The notes beneath the pieces are model-generated. The model was not told the DNA's origin and made no database searches. It saw nothing but the letters and a program-made list of their open reading frames with translations. From Rodentibacter myodis (GTDB lineage Bacteria; Pseudomonadota; Gammaproteobacteria; Enterobacterales; Pasteurellaceae): DNA of 64,000 nucleotides. The stretch lies in contig NZ_MLHQ01000008.1 of the NCBI RefSeq assembly GCF_001999305.1, positions 98,033-162,032 of the forward strand, given 5' to 3'. Made by a program: the position numbers and the translations under genes. Positions 14,966 through 23,379 of this stretch are shown here, in pieces. Every line of letters starts with the position of its first letter. Within the stretch, counting starts at the first letter, position 1.

Positions 14966-15523
14966 TTAAAAAATATTTCCTATTTTATTAATAAAAATAA
15001 GTAATTCAGGAATGCTTTGAAATATAGTGATTGATGTTGTAATGATGCCGATAATCACTGTACAACATAACTTAAACTGATTTTTAGTATTTAAAGTTTG
15101 AATTTCTTGGGCGATTTGAAATACCAGTTCTGAAGAAGACTCATTCATTTTTACAAGCGCTCTCATCTTATTTCGCAAAGTGATAGGTAAGTCAGATAGA
15201 AATCCCATATTTTGATAACGTAGAGAAATTTTCCGTAAATAAGCTAACTTAGCTTCATCATTAAAATCACTATCACCCTCTAATTCAACAAGTAACCCAA
15301 ATAATGTGGTACAAACTTCATCATATTTAAGCTTAGTTTTAGCAATATAAATATCCAATGAGTCATCGTTAAAAAAATCTCTTAGCAATGCATTCCTAAT
15401 GATTTTCTTCAACTCCGTCATACGGGCTTGTTGGTGATATTTATAAAATCCCCAGATTATCGCAAAACCAATTAGATCAAACACAATCAGAAATGTGAGA
15501 TTCATTTTATCAGGCTCAGACAT
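14966..15523 (-). CDS. Hypothetical two-helix membrane protein (185 aa)
   Basis: 185 residues with a transmembrane segment near 8-27 (LTFLIVFDLIGFAIIWGF) and another near 150-170 (LCCTVIIGIITTSITIF), with a long cytoplasmic or periplasmic helical middle. No family recognised. AT-rich like the gene after it. A pair made of a membrane protein and a soluble partner inside a mobile element is a common form for entry exclusion or abortive defence, but nothing in the sequence proves this. Confidence 0.6.
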   Translation of the reverse strand: MSEPDKMNLTFLIVFDLIGFAIIWGFYKYHQQARMTELKKIIRNALLRDFFNDDSLDIYIAKTKLKYDEVCTTLFGLLVELEGDSDFNDEAKLAYLRKISLRYQNMGFLSDLPITLRNKMRALVKMNESSSELVFQIAQEIQTLNTKNQFKLCCTVIIGIITTSITIFQSIPELLIFINKIGNIF

Positions 15524-15590
15524 AATTACTCCTTAAAAGTGATGCACTGCTATGTATTCGCACTTGAAAATATCACACTTCACTTAAATT

Positions 15591-15613
15591 ATCATTGCCT
15601 TTTCCTCGTCAAA
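15591..15613. repeat. 23-bp dispersed ICE repeat, copy 2
   Basis: Matches 9162-9184 at 21 of 23 positions. Read on the minus strand it begins TTTGACGAGG, which contains a TTGACG -35-like hexamer. Confidence 0.65.
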
Positions 15614-15639
15614 GGTAAGGGACTCGTTCCCTTACCTTT
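15611..15639. terminator. Perfect 12-bp hairpin, possible terminator
   Basis: AAAGGTAAGGGA (15611-15622), loop CTCGT, TCCCTTACCTTT (15628-15639). On the plus strand it is followed by AAGGGCCTTTT, a weak T run. It lies downstream of nothing on the plus strand, so a regulatory hairpin is also possible. Confidence 0.5.
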
Positions 15640-15661
15640 AAGGGCCTTTTATTTAAACCTT

Positions 15662-15717
15662 TACAAGCAATGGATTTCAAAGGTTTACAAGCAATAATAA
15701 AAAGGCTCTACAAGCAA
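15662..15717. repeat. Three TACAAGCAA direct repeats
   Basis: TACAAGCAA at 15662, 15686 and 15709, spaced 24 and 23 bases, about two helical turns. They lie just after the DUF3158 gene (minus strand). Candidate protein-binding sites. Confidence 0.6.
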
Positions 15718-15743
15718 CGGAAAAATCATAGGCATTAAGATTT

Positions 15744-16235
15744 TCACTCTCCGCCTTGAAATAACACATCAATTTTTTCTATTTTTTCAGCACAATCTGA
15801 CAACTGGCGCATAATCGAAGTCAGTATGGCAACTTGCATGTTGAGAACAAGACGCTCCTTTTCTATCTGCACCATAGACTTCCTTACCTCGTAGGAATAA
15901 TGCGTATCTCCAACAATATTTTCCCACGCACTCTGTCCGCTTTTATTATTTCTTAAATTGCGCCAACGTAAATAAGCTGCCCCGGCACTACTTCCTGACG
16001 CATCACGATAAAGAAGAAGTGGAAGCGTCCCAACCAGGGTATCCGTGATATTTCGAACAAGCGTAGGGTAGTTAGCTGTCATTCCATCGCGAGCTGTACG
16101 AATTTGTGCCAGTAATAACTTAATTTCTTCAGCAGAAGATAATTCACCGAAAAAATTTCGCATAAGCCCATTAATATTATGCTTAGCGGCAAAATCACGA
16201 TACATTGCTTCAGGAATTAATGTATGAATTTTCAT
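15744..16235 (-). CDS. DUF3158 family ICE protein
   Basis: 163 residues. The segment SGSSAGAAYLRWRNLRN, then GQSAWENIVGD and the helical ERLVLNMQVAILTSIMRQLSDCAEKI are characteristic of DUF3158, a constant gene beside PFL_4669 in PFGI-1-type ICEs. Function unknown; by position it belongs to the replication and maintenance block. It lies 15 bases after the PFL_4669 gene, one operon. The start ATG 16235 overlaps a weak purine stretch. Confidence 0.85.
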   Translation of the reverse strand: MKIHTLIPEAMYRDFAAKHNINGLMRNFFGELSSAEEIKLLLAQIRTARDGMTANYPTLVRNITDTLVGTLPLLLYRDASGSSAGAAYLRWRNLRNNKSGQSAWENIVGDTHYSYEVRKSMVQIEKERLVLNMQVAILTSIMRQLSDCAEKIEKIDVLFQGGE

Positions 16236-16250
16236 TATGATACATTGCTC

Positions 16251-16991
16251 CTAATCTAAAATTTCATCGTTATTAACCGCACTTGAGTGAATATTTGGTG
16301 CAAAACGTGCACGACGTGTTCCCTCTAAAATATCCTGCGGCAGTTCAAGTTTAAAGCGTTGTCGAGCTTCTTGATAACGAGGAGAATTATTACGTACATC
16401 TTGACGGGTAATTCCACTATGCCGATATGTGTCAATCACACCAAAACAACGACGCAATAAAATTGAGCCGGCTTCAAGCCATTCTCTAGCTTCAGATTTG
16501 GTCAATAATGCAATATAAGCAGCGGTCATCGTAGTTTTTGCCAACGTATCAAACTCACAGAGTAAATAAATCAATTTGTATGCTAACGGTGAATCTGCGT
16601 AAATTTGATAAATAGCCGGTTCAATATTAGTACAACGTTGAATATCAATGCCGTCAGGAAGCTGTTCGGCATGTATCGCGACTAAATTGGCAATGAGTTT
16701 TTTCATTTGCTCAGTATTATTGAGTACCATATTCTCAAACTCAATGAGATAATAATCGGCATAAGGATCGTCATTTGCCGCATCTTTTTGTAGCTGAGAG
16801 AGTAGTGATAAACACCCGGGGATACTTAAAATACCGGGACGAACGATCTTTTTTCCCTCGCGAACAACCGGACGCCCCTGCCACATTCTTGTCGCATATT
16901 GAGAATGCAACGTTAATGTAATTTCACTACGAAGTGCTCCTATTTGAGATGGCGTAGATTGTGGTTCATAAGCTGTATTTTCTGAAGTCAT
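16251..16991 (-). CDS. ICE protein, TIGR03761 (PFL_4669) family
   Basis: 246 residues. The start region IGALRSEITLTLHSQYATRMWQGR and the middle DDPYADYYLIEFENMV and YADSPLAYKLIYLLCEFD follow the PFL_4669 family found in the replication block of integrating conjugative elements. No catalytic motif is known. The gene's 5' side abuts the 40-bp repeat array (about 45 bases away), so the array could also affect its expression. It precedes the DUF3158 gene in one operon. Confidence 0.85.
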   Translation of the reverse strand: MTSENTAYEPQSTPSQIGALRSEITLTLHSQYATRMWQGRPVVREGKKIVRPGILSIPGCLSLLSQLQKDAANDDPYADYYLIEFENMVLNNTEQMKKLIANLVAIHAEQLPDGIDIQRCTNIEPAIYQIYADSPLAYKLIYLLCEFDTLAKTTMTAAYIALLTKSEAREWLEAGSILLRRCFGVIDTYRHSGITRQDVRNNSPRYQEARQRFKLELPQDILEGTRRARFAPNIHSSAVNNDEILD

Positions 16992-17040
16992 GTGTTACCT
17001 CTTCTTTATGTAAATGTCACGTTGTGATTATTTTTTAAAC

Positions 17041-17280
17041 TAACTGCCGCCACTGGTGGCACTTTGTCTATTTTTTGTACTAACTGCCGCCACTGGTGGC
17101 ACTTTGTCTATTTTTTGTACTAACTGTTGCCACTGGCAACACTTTGTCTATTTTTTGTACTAACTGTTTCCACTGGCAACACTTTGTCTATTTTTTGTAC
17201 TAACTGTTTCCACTGGAAACACTTTGTCTATTTTTTATACTAACTGTCATCATCGGTGACACTTAGGCAATATTTAACCT
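17041..17280. repeat. Six 40-bp tandem repeats, candidate origin iterons
   Basis: Exact 40-base period: units begin at 17041, 17081, 17121, 17161, 17201 and 17241, the last one decayed at its end. The constant part is ACTTTGTCTATTTTTTGTAC; the variable part is a dyad such as TGTTGCC-ACT-GGCAACA. Across units the arms change together (TGCC/GGCA, TGTTG/CAACA, TGTTT/AAACA, TGTCA/TGACA). It lies directly downstream of a STY4528-type replication gene. Arrays beside the replication gene are known in the related pKLC102 origin, so oriV is the leading inference. Confidence 0.9.
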
Positions 17281-17288
17281 GTCCCAGT

Positions 17289-18515
17289 CTACACACGCAT
17301 CAGTCCGGCAAGTTTGCGAATAGCATCAAAATCAACGCCATCCTTCAACTGAGGGCGTTCAATTAAACCGGGTAATACCCGTTTAGCACTGCCGGTTTCT
17401 CCGGCTTGAATGGTTGCTGTGTGACGATTCTTATTCAGCCAATACGGTTTAAATTCTCCACTGTTAGCGCGTTTTACTAAGTTAAATAAATAACCGGCAG
17501 GTTTTGCCACTTTGCCATCCTGAATACGTTGTTTTGCTTCAAAAATGACAGCTTGTAATGTGTCTTGATCTAACTTCATCATCTCATTCGCAATAGACTG
17601 TTTTTCCAATGCGCTTAATTTGAATTGTGCCAATTCTGAATAAATAAATTCTGTATGTTTCGTTTTAGTACTAGTACTGTACTGAGTATTTATAGTACTA
17701 GTACTGTACTGTGTCCCTACCGAGTTCCTTAATGGAACTGAGCCTAAAATCAATGACTTATCATCATTTTCAGGACTGAGTTCCCTATTGGAACTTGGGT
17801 TATTTTTACTGAGTTCCATTTTGGAACTTGGTAAATTGTTCGTTTTTTGACTAAGTTCCGCTTCGGTTTTACTAAGTTCCCGAGTGGAACTCAGTAATTT
17901 TTGTTGTGTTTTTTCGATAGCTTGAGCCAAATTCGTCGGCAATGTTGCAGCCACTGGAGTTGCACTTTGTTGTTGACTAAAGGCTAAATAACGTTCACGG
18001 ATAATTTCAATATGCGAGACTAAATGCCATAAGCTATCCGGACTTTGCACGACCTCATCAACAATAGAAAAGGCAACATCACGCAATATCGGATCGCGAT
18101 GCTTTGTCATTTTTTCAACAAAACGAAGGTAATCATCATTAATCACTAAACTATCGGCAATACTAAAGGGTTCATCATTCATAACATACACATTACCCAA
18201 TATTTGTCCGTGACTATTTCTGACTGTTTCACATAATGTTAACCATCGCGTTAAACGTAAGAGCATTATCGTTTGGCTGACAACCTTACGCGATATCGGT
18301 TTTTGTTGATAACTTCGATCCGAAAGCCATAATGCCAAAGTATCGTAAGAAGGAAATATTGCCCCTTTAAACTGCATTGAATGCAACTTAATAAGTTGCC
18401 AAGCCATCTTTGCTCTTGAGGTTAAATACTTATCCATTAATAATCGAACCGGGACGGTTTCATGGCGGTTGCCAACAAACAGCAATCCTTGAAAGTCTTT
18501 ATTTTCCGGTGACAT
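17289..18515 (-). CDS. STY4528-family ICE replication protein
   Basis: 408 residues. The N-terminal half (VRLLMDKYLTSRAKMAWQL, PSYDTLALWLSDRSYQ, ISRKVVSQTIMLLRLTRWL) reads as a winged-helix DNA-binding domain of the pathogenicity-island replication type. The middle (about 210-290) is a low-complexity linker of repeated S-x-x-ELS and TQYSTST units, encoded by palindromic DNA repeats (17666-17891). The C-terminal part (KPAGYLFNLVKRANSGEFKPYWL) recalls plasmid RepA tails. It lies beside the 40-bp array, supporting an initiator role. Transcribed alone from the 18516-18740 region. Confidence 0.75.
   Translation of the reverse strand: MSPENKDFQGLLFVGNRHETVPVRLLMDKYLTSRAKMAWQLIKLHSMQFKGAIFPSYDTLALWLSDRSYQQKPISRKVVSQTIMLLRLTRWLTLCETVRNSHGQILGNVYVMNDEPFSIADSLVINDDYLRFVEKMTKHRDPILRDVAFSIVDEVVQSPDSLWHLVSHIEIIRERYLAFSQQQSATPVAATLPTNLAQAIEKTQQKLLSSTRELSKTEAELSQKTNNLPSSKMELSKNNPSSNRELSPENDDKSLILGSVPLRNSVGTQYSTSTINTQYSTSTKTKHTEFIYSELAQFKLSALEKQSIANEMMKLDQDTLQAVIFEAKQRIQDGKVAKPAGYLFNLVKRANSGEFKPYWLNKNRHTATIQAGETGSAKRVLPGLIERPQLKDGVDFDAIRKLAGLMRV
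17666..17891. repeat. Palindromic DNA repeats inside the replication gene
   Basis: Two identical 19-bp copies TAGTACTAGTACTGTACTG (17666-17684 and 17693-17711), then the palindrome AGTTCC-N5-GGAACT at 17723, 17779, 17812 and 17875, with a decayed fifth copy at 17854. They code for the linker of the replication protein. Confidence 0.88.
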
Positions 18516-18745
18516 TTTTTTACTCCATTTTTTGTGAGACTTTTTTATTGCGATATTGGAGCATTTTTATATACTTACTATCGCTTTACAGGCTCTACAG
18601 TCTTTATAGTCTTCATCGTCACAACTTTGTACGACTATTGTTTAGCGTCGCTTACCGCTTAAACTTGCAGACTGTGAGCCAATAGACCATTGTTGTTGGT
18701 CTGTTTATACTTCCAATATTGAGATACAACTCATTCAACTAATTC
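18516..18745. other. Intergenic region upstream of the replication gene
   Basis: 230 bases, no gene. It must hold the promoter of the replication gene. It contains an AGACC/GGTCT dyad near 18685 and several near-repeated TACAG/TATAG triplet-like stretches (18580-18620). No clear -10/-35 pair stands out. Confidence 0.5.
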
Positions 18746-18775
18746 AAAAAGCGAGTTTGTCAGGCTCGCTTTTTT
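18746..18775 (-). terminator. Terminator of the parA-dnaB-parB-DUF2857 operon
   Basis: GCGAG/CTCGC stem with nine-base loop, A5 on one side and T6 on the other; 10 bases beyond the DUF2857 stop. Works in both directions. Confidence 0.88.
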
Positions 18776-18785
18776 ATTCTCAAAA

Positions 18786-19349
18786 TTACTTGCCCTCTTT
18801 CACCCAAGCAGAAACAAGACGCCAAACTTCCGTTAAACTAAGCTCGGTTTCTTCTGCGATATGCATCAATAAATCAAGCCCTTCTGTTGAACGTTCAATT
18901 TCATTGGCTTCAATCGTGTGTCTATTTTCTTGCCAAAGCTGCCACACTTTTAATTCATCTTGTTCATCCGCATTTCTCTTACGACCGATATGTTCTTTGA
19001 TACCTAATAGTTTTCGACGGGCAGACACTTCAGAGGAACTCCAACCAAATCGATTGCGTAGCATTTCGCCTGAAATCCCCAAATTTAAAGCCCGATCGAT
19101 AGTATTGCGTTCTTGTGAATTAACGCGTACCGACTCAATTAAATTCCAAAAGACAGAATGGTTAATCTGAATAGAAGCAAATGAGCTACTGCTATCACAA
19201 AGCTCACAAATTTCTTCTGTCGTGAGGTTCATAATGGAAGCAAGCTCAGATTCATCAAATCCTAACTGATAGCAATAATTCAGCTCACCGCGACGAATAT
19301 GGGCAATAATTTCTGAAATCACGGCTTGATTTAAATTCGCATTAAGCAT
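18786..19349 (-). CDS. DUF2857 protein
   Basis: 187 residues. The start AVISEIIAHIRRGELNYCYQLGF and the middle RALNLGISGEMLRNRFGWSSSEV match DUF2857, always found after ParB in this ICE class. The second motif resembles a helix-turn-helix, so DNA binding is likely. It overlaps the ParB 3' end by 8 bases, which points to translational coupling. It closes the partition operon, followed by the terminator at 18746. Confidence 0.85.
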   Translation of the reverse strand: MLNANLNQAVISEIIAHIRRGELNYCYQLGFDESELASIMNLTTEEICELCDSSSSFASIQINHSVFWNLIESVRVNSQERNTIDRALNLGISGEMLRNRFGWSSSEVSARRKLLGIKEHIGRKRNADEQDELKVWQLWQENRHTIEANEIERSTEGLDLLMHIAEETELSLTEVWRLVSAWVKEGK

Positions 19350-21102
19350 CTTGACCTCCGGTGTGCTGCATATTGATATAGCGATGTAAACGAATTAAAC
19401 GGAATAAGCGAACCAACATTAAATCAGACATCGCACTCCCAATGAGATAATCCGAATTTAATAGATTAATCTGTTGGACGGCTTGTGATTCCGTTGCCAA
19501 TGCAGTTAATAAGTGGTAAATAAATAAAGTAAATTCAGGATATTCTTGTTCATCAAGGGGAAGCATACGATAACTGTAATCAATCGGATCATGCTGAACA
19601 TGTTCAACAAACGCGCCAAGTCCTACACTCTCTGCAATATCTAAAGCAAGTGAATAGGCTTCCATTTTATGTTTGCGGTTCGGGTAAACTTTCCAAATAT
19701 TGGTAATGGGTTGTTTACCGCAGTTTGCAAATTCCAATCCATTCAATGCTGCTTCTTCTTGACGTTGTTTTTCTGGATTTACTCCCGGTGTTAATCCTAA
19801 ATCACTAAAGTGCTGCATAACCGATGAAGAAAAGTCATCATTAGCCAGTCCCAAATCCGGTAATGATGGAAGCTGACCCGCCGGCACAGAAGAAGCATCA
19901 TCGGTGTTAATTTGAAATGATGTTGAAGGAGGTGGCGTATCTTCATCATCATTCTCAACAATGTCACGTGGTGATTTTTGTGCCAATTTTTTAGGTTCAG
20001 ATGTCGTTACAGTTCGTCCTTCCGATTTAGATTGTTGTCCTCGAGCTTCTTCAGCCCGACTTTCACTATCTTGTGTTCGCTGTAAAATCTCCGGTTGTTT
20101 TTCTATCAGTTTTTGGCGTTTTTGCTCGGCAAGATCGATCTCAAATTTAAAAGTTTCATAAGGGACTTGATAATTAAAGGCTTCGGTAATATTGCCGATC
20201 AGTTGATCTTGAAAATCATTCAGCACGAATTCATCCGGTTCTTCATCAAACCCGGTAAGCGAATGCATCCAAACCACATCAAAGTCTTTATTCGTAGGAT
20301 GGTCTTCGGAATGTTTTTCCCAGGAAAGCTGTGCGTTACGACGAATGGTTAGCAGTTTCTCAATCTGAGGTTTTCCCATCCCATTTAGGAGAATATTGGG
20401 AATATGCGGATATAAATACGTCAAACATTGTTCCATTCTAGCTATTATGGAATATGAAATTGGATAGCCATTCTCGCCCAATTTTTCAGAAAGCTTACGA
20501 TGGGAAAAATACTCACCGTATTTTTTCTCATATAAATTCTTCACATCACGAATACCGAGAGCTTTCTCAATAAAAGAAAGATCACCACGAACATCATTTT
20601 CAGCCAAATGACCGATCAAGATATTCAGTTGTGAATTAATATCGTCCGCTTCCCCCTGCCAAGGCTTGAAAATACATTCAATCGACCAAAAACGACTTTC
20701 TTTAGTTTCTCTAAATAATTCGTTCAACGCTTGTAAACGGGTGTTTCCGCCATCTAAAATGGTGTAAAAATTATCGCCCGGACGTTGTGTGACATTCGGT
20801 GCGTGATCAAGTCCACGTGATTTTATGGACGCTTTAATATCCTCGTAAGCCGGATTTTTTGTACGACGCGGATTACCCTCATAAGGTCGAAGTTGATCCA
20901 ATGTTATCGTAATTAAACGATTACCGCCCTGTGTGTTCATCTCCGTTGAAATAGATTGATAGGGATTTAAAGATTGGCTTTGCACCATCTTTTCATATTC
21001 CGGTGAATTGTTCATTATCGCCGGTGTAGATAATGCTGCCATCATTTGTTTGGCCCGCTCTTCTTTATTTTTAGAAGGCGCAAAGGGATTTTTCATACTC
21101 AT
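19342..21102 (-). CDS. ParB-family partition protein (PFGI-1 class)
   Basis: 586 residues, longer than chromosomal ParB (about 300) but usual for the ICE class. The ParB/sulfiredoxin-like N-terminal domain shows LRPYEGNPRRTKNPAYEDI (71-89) and ILDGGNTRLQAL (115-126), the NTP-binding core. A helix-turn-helix region follows (FSHRKLSEKLGENGYPISYS, about 200-219). The Ser/Pro/Glu-rich middle (340-420) is a disordered linker, and the rest has no named fold. It lies 4 bases from DnaB. With ParA it maintains the excised circular element. Confidence 0.88.
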   Translation of the reverse strand: MSMKNPFAPSKNKEERAKQMMAALSTPAIMNNSPEYEKMVQSQSLNPYQSISTEMNTQGGNRLITITLDQLRPYEGNPRRTKNPAYEDIKASIKSRGLDHAPNVTQRPGDNFYTILDGGNTRLQALNELFRETKESRFWSIECIFKPWQGEADDINSQLNILIGHLAENDVRGDLSFIEKALGIRDVKNLYEKKYGEYFSHRKLSEKLGENGYPISYSIIARMEQCLTYLYPHIPNILLNGMGKPQIEKLLTIRRNAQLSWEKHSEDHPTNKDFDVVWMHSLTGFDEEPDEFVLNDFQDQLIGNITEAFNYQVPYETFKFEIDLAEQKRQKLIEKQPEILQRTQDSESRAEEARGQQSKSEGRTVTTSEPKKLAQKSPRDIVENDDEDTPPPSTSFQINTDDASSVPAGQLPSLPDLGLANDDFSSSVMQHFSDLGLTPGVNPEKQRQEEAALNGLEFANCGKQPITNIWKVYPNRKHKMEAYSLALDIAESVGLGAFVEHVQHDPIDYSYRMLPLDEQEYPEFTLFIYHLLTALATESQAVQQINLLNSDYLIGSAMSDLMLVRLFRLIRLHRYINMQHTGGQDA

Positions 21103-21106
21103 TTCA

Positions 21107-22483
21107 TCATCTCGCTAATCTTTCATATTCTTCGTCCGGGATATTCTCAAAAAGTGAGAACTCCCCCTTAAATTGGCTTAATACGGTACCAACCGGCCCA
21201 TTACGCTGTTTCGCGATGATAATTTCTGCAATTCCCGGTCTTTCCGTATTATCGTTGTACACTTCATCCCGATAGATGAATAAAATCATATCGGCATCCT
21301 GCTCCAGAGAGCCTGAATCTCGTAAGTCTGATGAAATAGGACGCTTATCTGCACGTTGTTCTAAATTTCGATTTAACTGGGACAGGGCAATAATCGGGCA
21401 GCCAATTTCTTTTGCTAACTGTTTTAACTGCGTGGAAATACTGCTGATTTCTAAGTTCCGGTTCTTCCCATCTTTATAGGTCGGATCAGACATCAGCTGT
21501 AAATAATCAATAATGATCACTGACGGTACGCCATATTTCCGTACATTACGACGGACTTTCGTGCGCAGAAGCTGAGGAGTGAGATAGCTGTTATCGTCTA
21601 ATAACAAACGATTTTTCCATTGATGTGCAATCAGTCCAAATGCATTGCCAATCCTTGTCCATTCCGTTTCATCAATTTGAATTGCTTGACGTATTCGCTG
21701 TAATGGGACTCGGGCAAGTGCTGCCAATAAACGTTGCATAATTTGTTCTGCCGGCATTTCAAGACTGTAATACTGAACTGTATTTTCTTCATTCTGTTCA
21801 AGTGCGGCTTTCAAAAAAGTGAGAGAAAGTGCGGTCTTTCCCATAGAAGGACGTGCAGCAAGTAAAATTAAATCACCGGATTGGGAACCGGTAGTATTAA
21901 TATCAAGACGATCAATACCAAATGAGGTACCGGTAACAGGAGAGAGTTTATTTTTACTCTCTTCCATTCTGTTTACTACGCGGGCTAATACCTCAGATAA
22001 ATCAACATTCGTCTCTTTATCTGAACGGTTGAGTGTTAATTCAGTGAGTCGCTTCTCCGTATTTGAGATCAATTCATCAAGTGATGTTTGTGAATTAACT
22101 TTTCCGGCTTCTTTTTTGAGTAAATCCCCTAATGCATAGAGCTGACGGGTTTGGCTGTCTGTTCGTACAATCTTGGCATAAGCTTCAACATTAATTGCAC
22201 TCGGCGTTTTTTGTGTGATTTCAGCCAAATAAGCAAGACCGCCACACTCCTCAAGCCAATTTTGTTGTTTTAATGCATGCTCTACCGTCACCATATCCGC
22301 CGGTTCATTATTCATAAGCAACTGACCTATGACTGTAAACATTAAGCGATGATGACCAAGATAGAAATTATCTGCCGTCACAATAGAGCTTAATTCATCC
22401 CATTTGTTGTTATCCAAGAGCAATCCGCCTATAACGGATTGTTCTGCTTCAATATTACAAATAATGGAAGGTTGGTTATTCAT
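21107..22483 (-). CDS. dnaB: Replicative DNA helicase, DnaB type
   Basis: 458 residues, normal for DnaB. The N-terminal domain IEAEQSVIGGLLLDN is followed by the RecA-like core with Walker A RPSMGKTA (about 211-218), Walker B VIIIDYLQLM and the DnaB motif SQLNRNLEQR. An ICE-encoded helicase makes the element partly independent of the host helicase loader in its extrachromosomal stage. It lies between ParA and ParB, 12 bases from ParA. It contains an uptake core near 21830. Confidence 0.97.
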   Translation of the reverse strand: MNNQPSIICNIEAEQSVIGGLLLDNNKWDELSSIVTADNFYLGHHRLMFTVIGQLLMNNEPADMVTVEHALKQQNWLEECGGLAYLAEITQKTPSAINVEAYAKIVRTDSQTRQLYALGDLLKKEAGKVNSQTSLDELISNTEKRLTELTLNRSDKETNVDLSEVLARVVNRMEESKNKLSPVTGTSFGIDRLDINTTGSQSGDLILLAARPSMGKTALSLTFLKAALEQNEENTVQYYSLEMPAEQIMQRLLAALARVPLQRIRQAIQIDETEWTRIGNAFGLIAHQWKNRLLLDDNSYLTPQLLRTKVRRNVRKYGVPSVIIIDYLQLMSDPTYKDGKNRNLEISSISTQLKQLAKEIGCPIIALSQLNRNLEQRADKRPISSDLRDSGSLEQDADMILFIYRDEVYNDNTERPGIAEIIIAKQRNGPVGTVLSQFKGEFSLFENIPDEEYERLAR

Positions 22484-22495
22484 CTTTCCCCTCCA

Positions 22496-23314
22496 TTAAA
22501 GTGCTTGGAATTTATCAATCCATTGAGGAAAAAGAGAAATGCAGAGTTGGCGAATATTCTCTTTTTCATCCTTGTTATGACGATGAACGGGAAGGGCAAG
22601 ACTAGCCGCTTCACGATAAGCGACACGCGCCGGAATCGCCAATTCAAGTAATTCCATATAAGCATCATTACTTTCAGCAAAGAGCTTACGTAGGCTTTCT
22701 ACAACAGATTTGGCATCGTTGGTTTTATCTAAACAGTTAATAACCGCTTTTAATTGGGGGAGTTTGAAACCATGTTTGGTGAAGACTTGAAGTTGCTGAT
22801 ACAGACCGATTGTGCCACGAACAAATTCTCGAGCGGAAAGTAACTCAGGTTTGAGCGGAGAAATCACTAAGTCACTTGCTAATACGGACATATCAACCGT
22901 AATGCCCTTCGTTCCTCTCGTATCAACCAAAATTAAATCATAATTTTCTAAGGAGCGGACAAGGTCGTTAAAACGCAACATCCCATCTGGGGAATTACGT
23001 AAATGGGTTGTTATCGCATCGGTTGGATCGTTTGATTGGATAATATCGAGATTAGAATACTCTGTTTTTGAAATAACTTGATCGGGGTTTGTATTACTTT
23101 GAATAAGAAACTCAAAGAGTCCCTGTGGAGCTATATAATCTAAGGTATAGTAAGTAGATAAAGTCGGTTGAACATCTGTGTCAATCATCAGTGTACGCAA
23201 ACCACAATCCGCACAAAATGCCCCGATATTGGCGACATTTGTTGATTTAGTTACTCCACCTTTAGTGGACATTACAGTGACAATAAACGCTGAATTTGGA
23301 GATAAATTTTCCAT
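22496..23314 (-). CDS. ParA-family ATPase, first gene of the ICE
   Basis: 272 residues with the deviant Walker A KGGVTKST (18-25), then TLMIDTDVQPTLSTYY and the Walker B-like LILVDTRGTKG. This is the Soj/ParA group that sits at the tRNA end of PAPI-1, pKLC102 and ICEHin1056; in PAPI-1 the homologue is needed to keep the excised element. Its start lies 65 bases from the tRNA-Lys CCA end, so its promoter is in that gap or in the chromosome. It heads the ParA-DnaB-ParB-DUF2857 operon. Confidence 0.95.
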   Translation of the reverse strand: MENLSPNSAFIVTVMSTKGGVTKSTNVANIGAFCADCGLRTLMIDTDVQPTLSTYYTLDYIAPQGLFEFLIQSNTNPDQVISKTEYSNLDIIQSNDPTDAITTHLRNSPDGMLRFNDLVRSLENYDLILVDTRGTKGITVDMSVLASDLVISPLKPELLSAREFVRGTIGLYQQLQVFTKHGFKLPQLKAVINCLDKTNDAKSVVESLRKLFAESNDAYMELLELAIPARVAYREAASLALPVHRHNKDEKENIRQLCISLFPQWIDKFQAL

Positions 23315-23379
23315 AGTTAAACTCTCTAGTTAAGAGCAAACTAATGAAAAGTCTAGGATAGGTAATTTAGGATAATAAA

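Noticed and set aside
17041..17280. CRISPR-like array
   Set aside because: The spacing is regular, but the constant and variable parts are the reverse of CRISPR: variable parts are internally symmetric and no cas genes are present.
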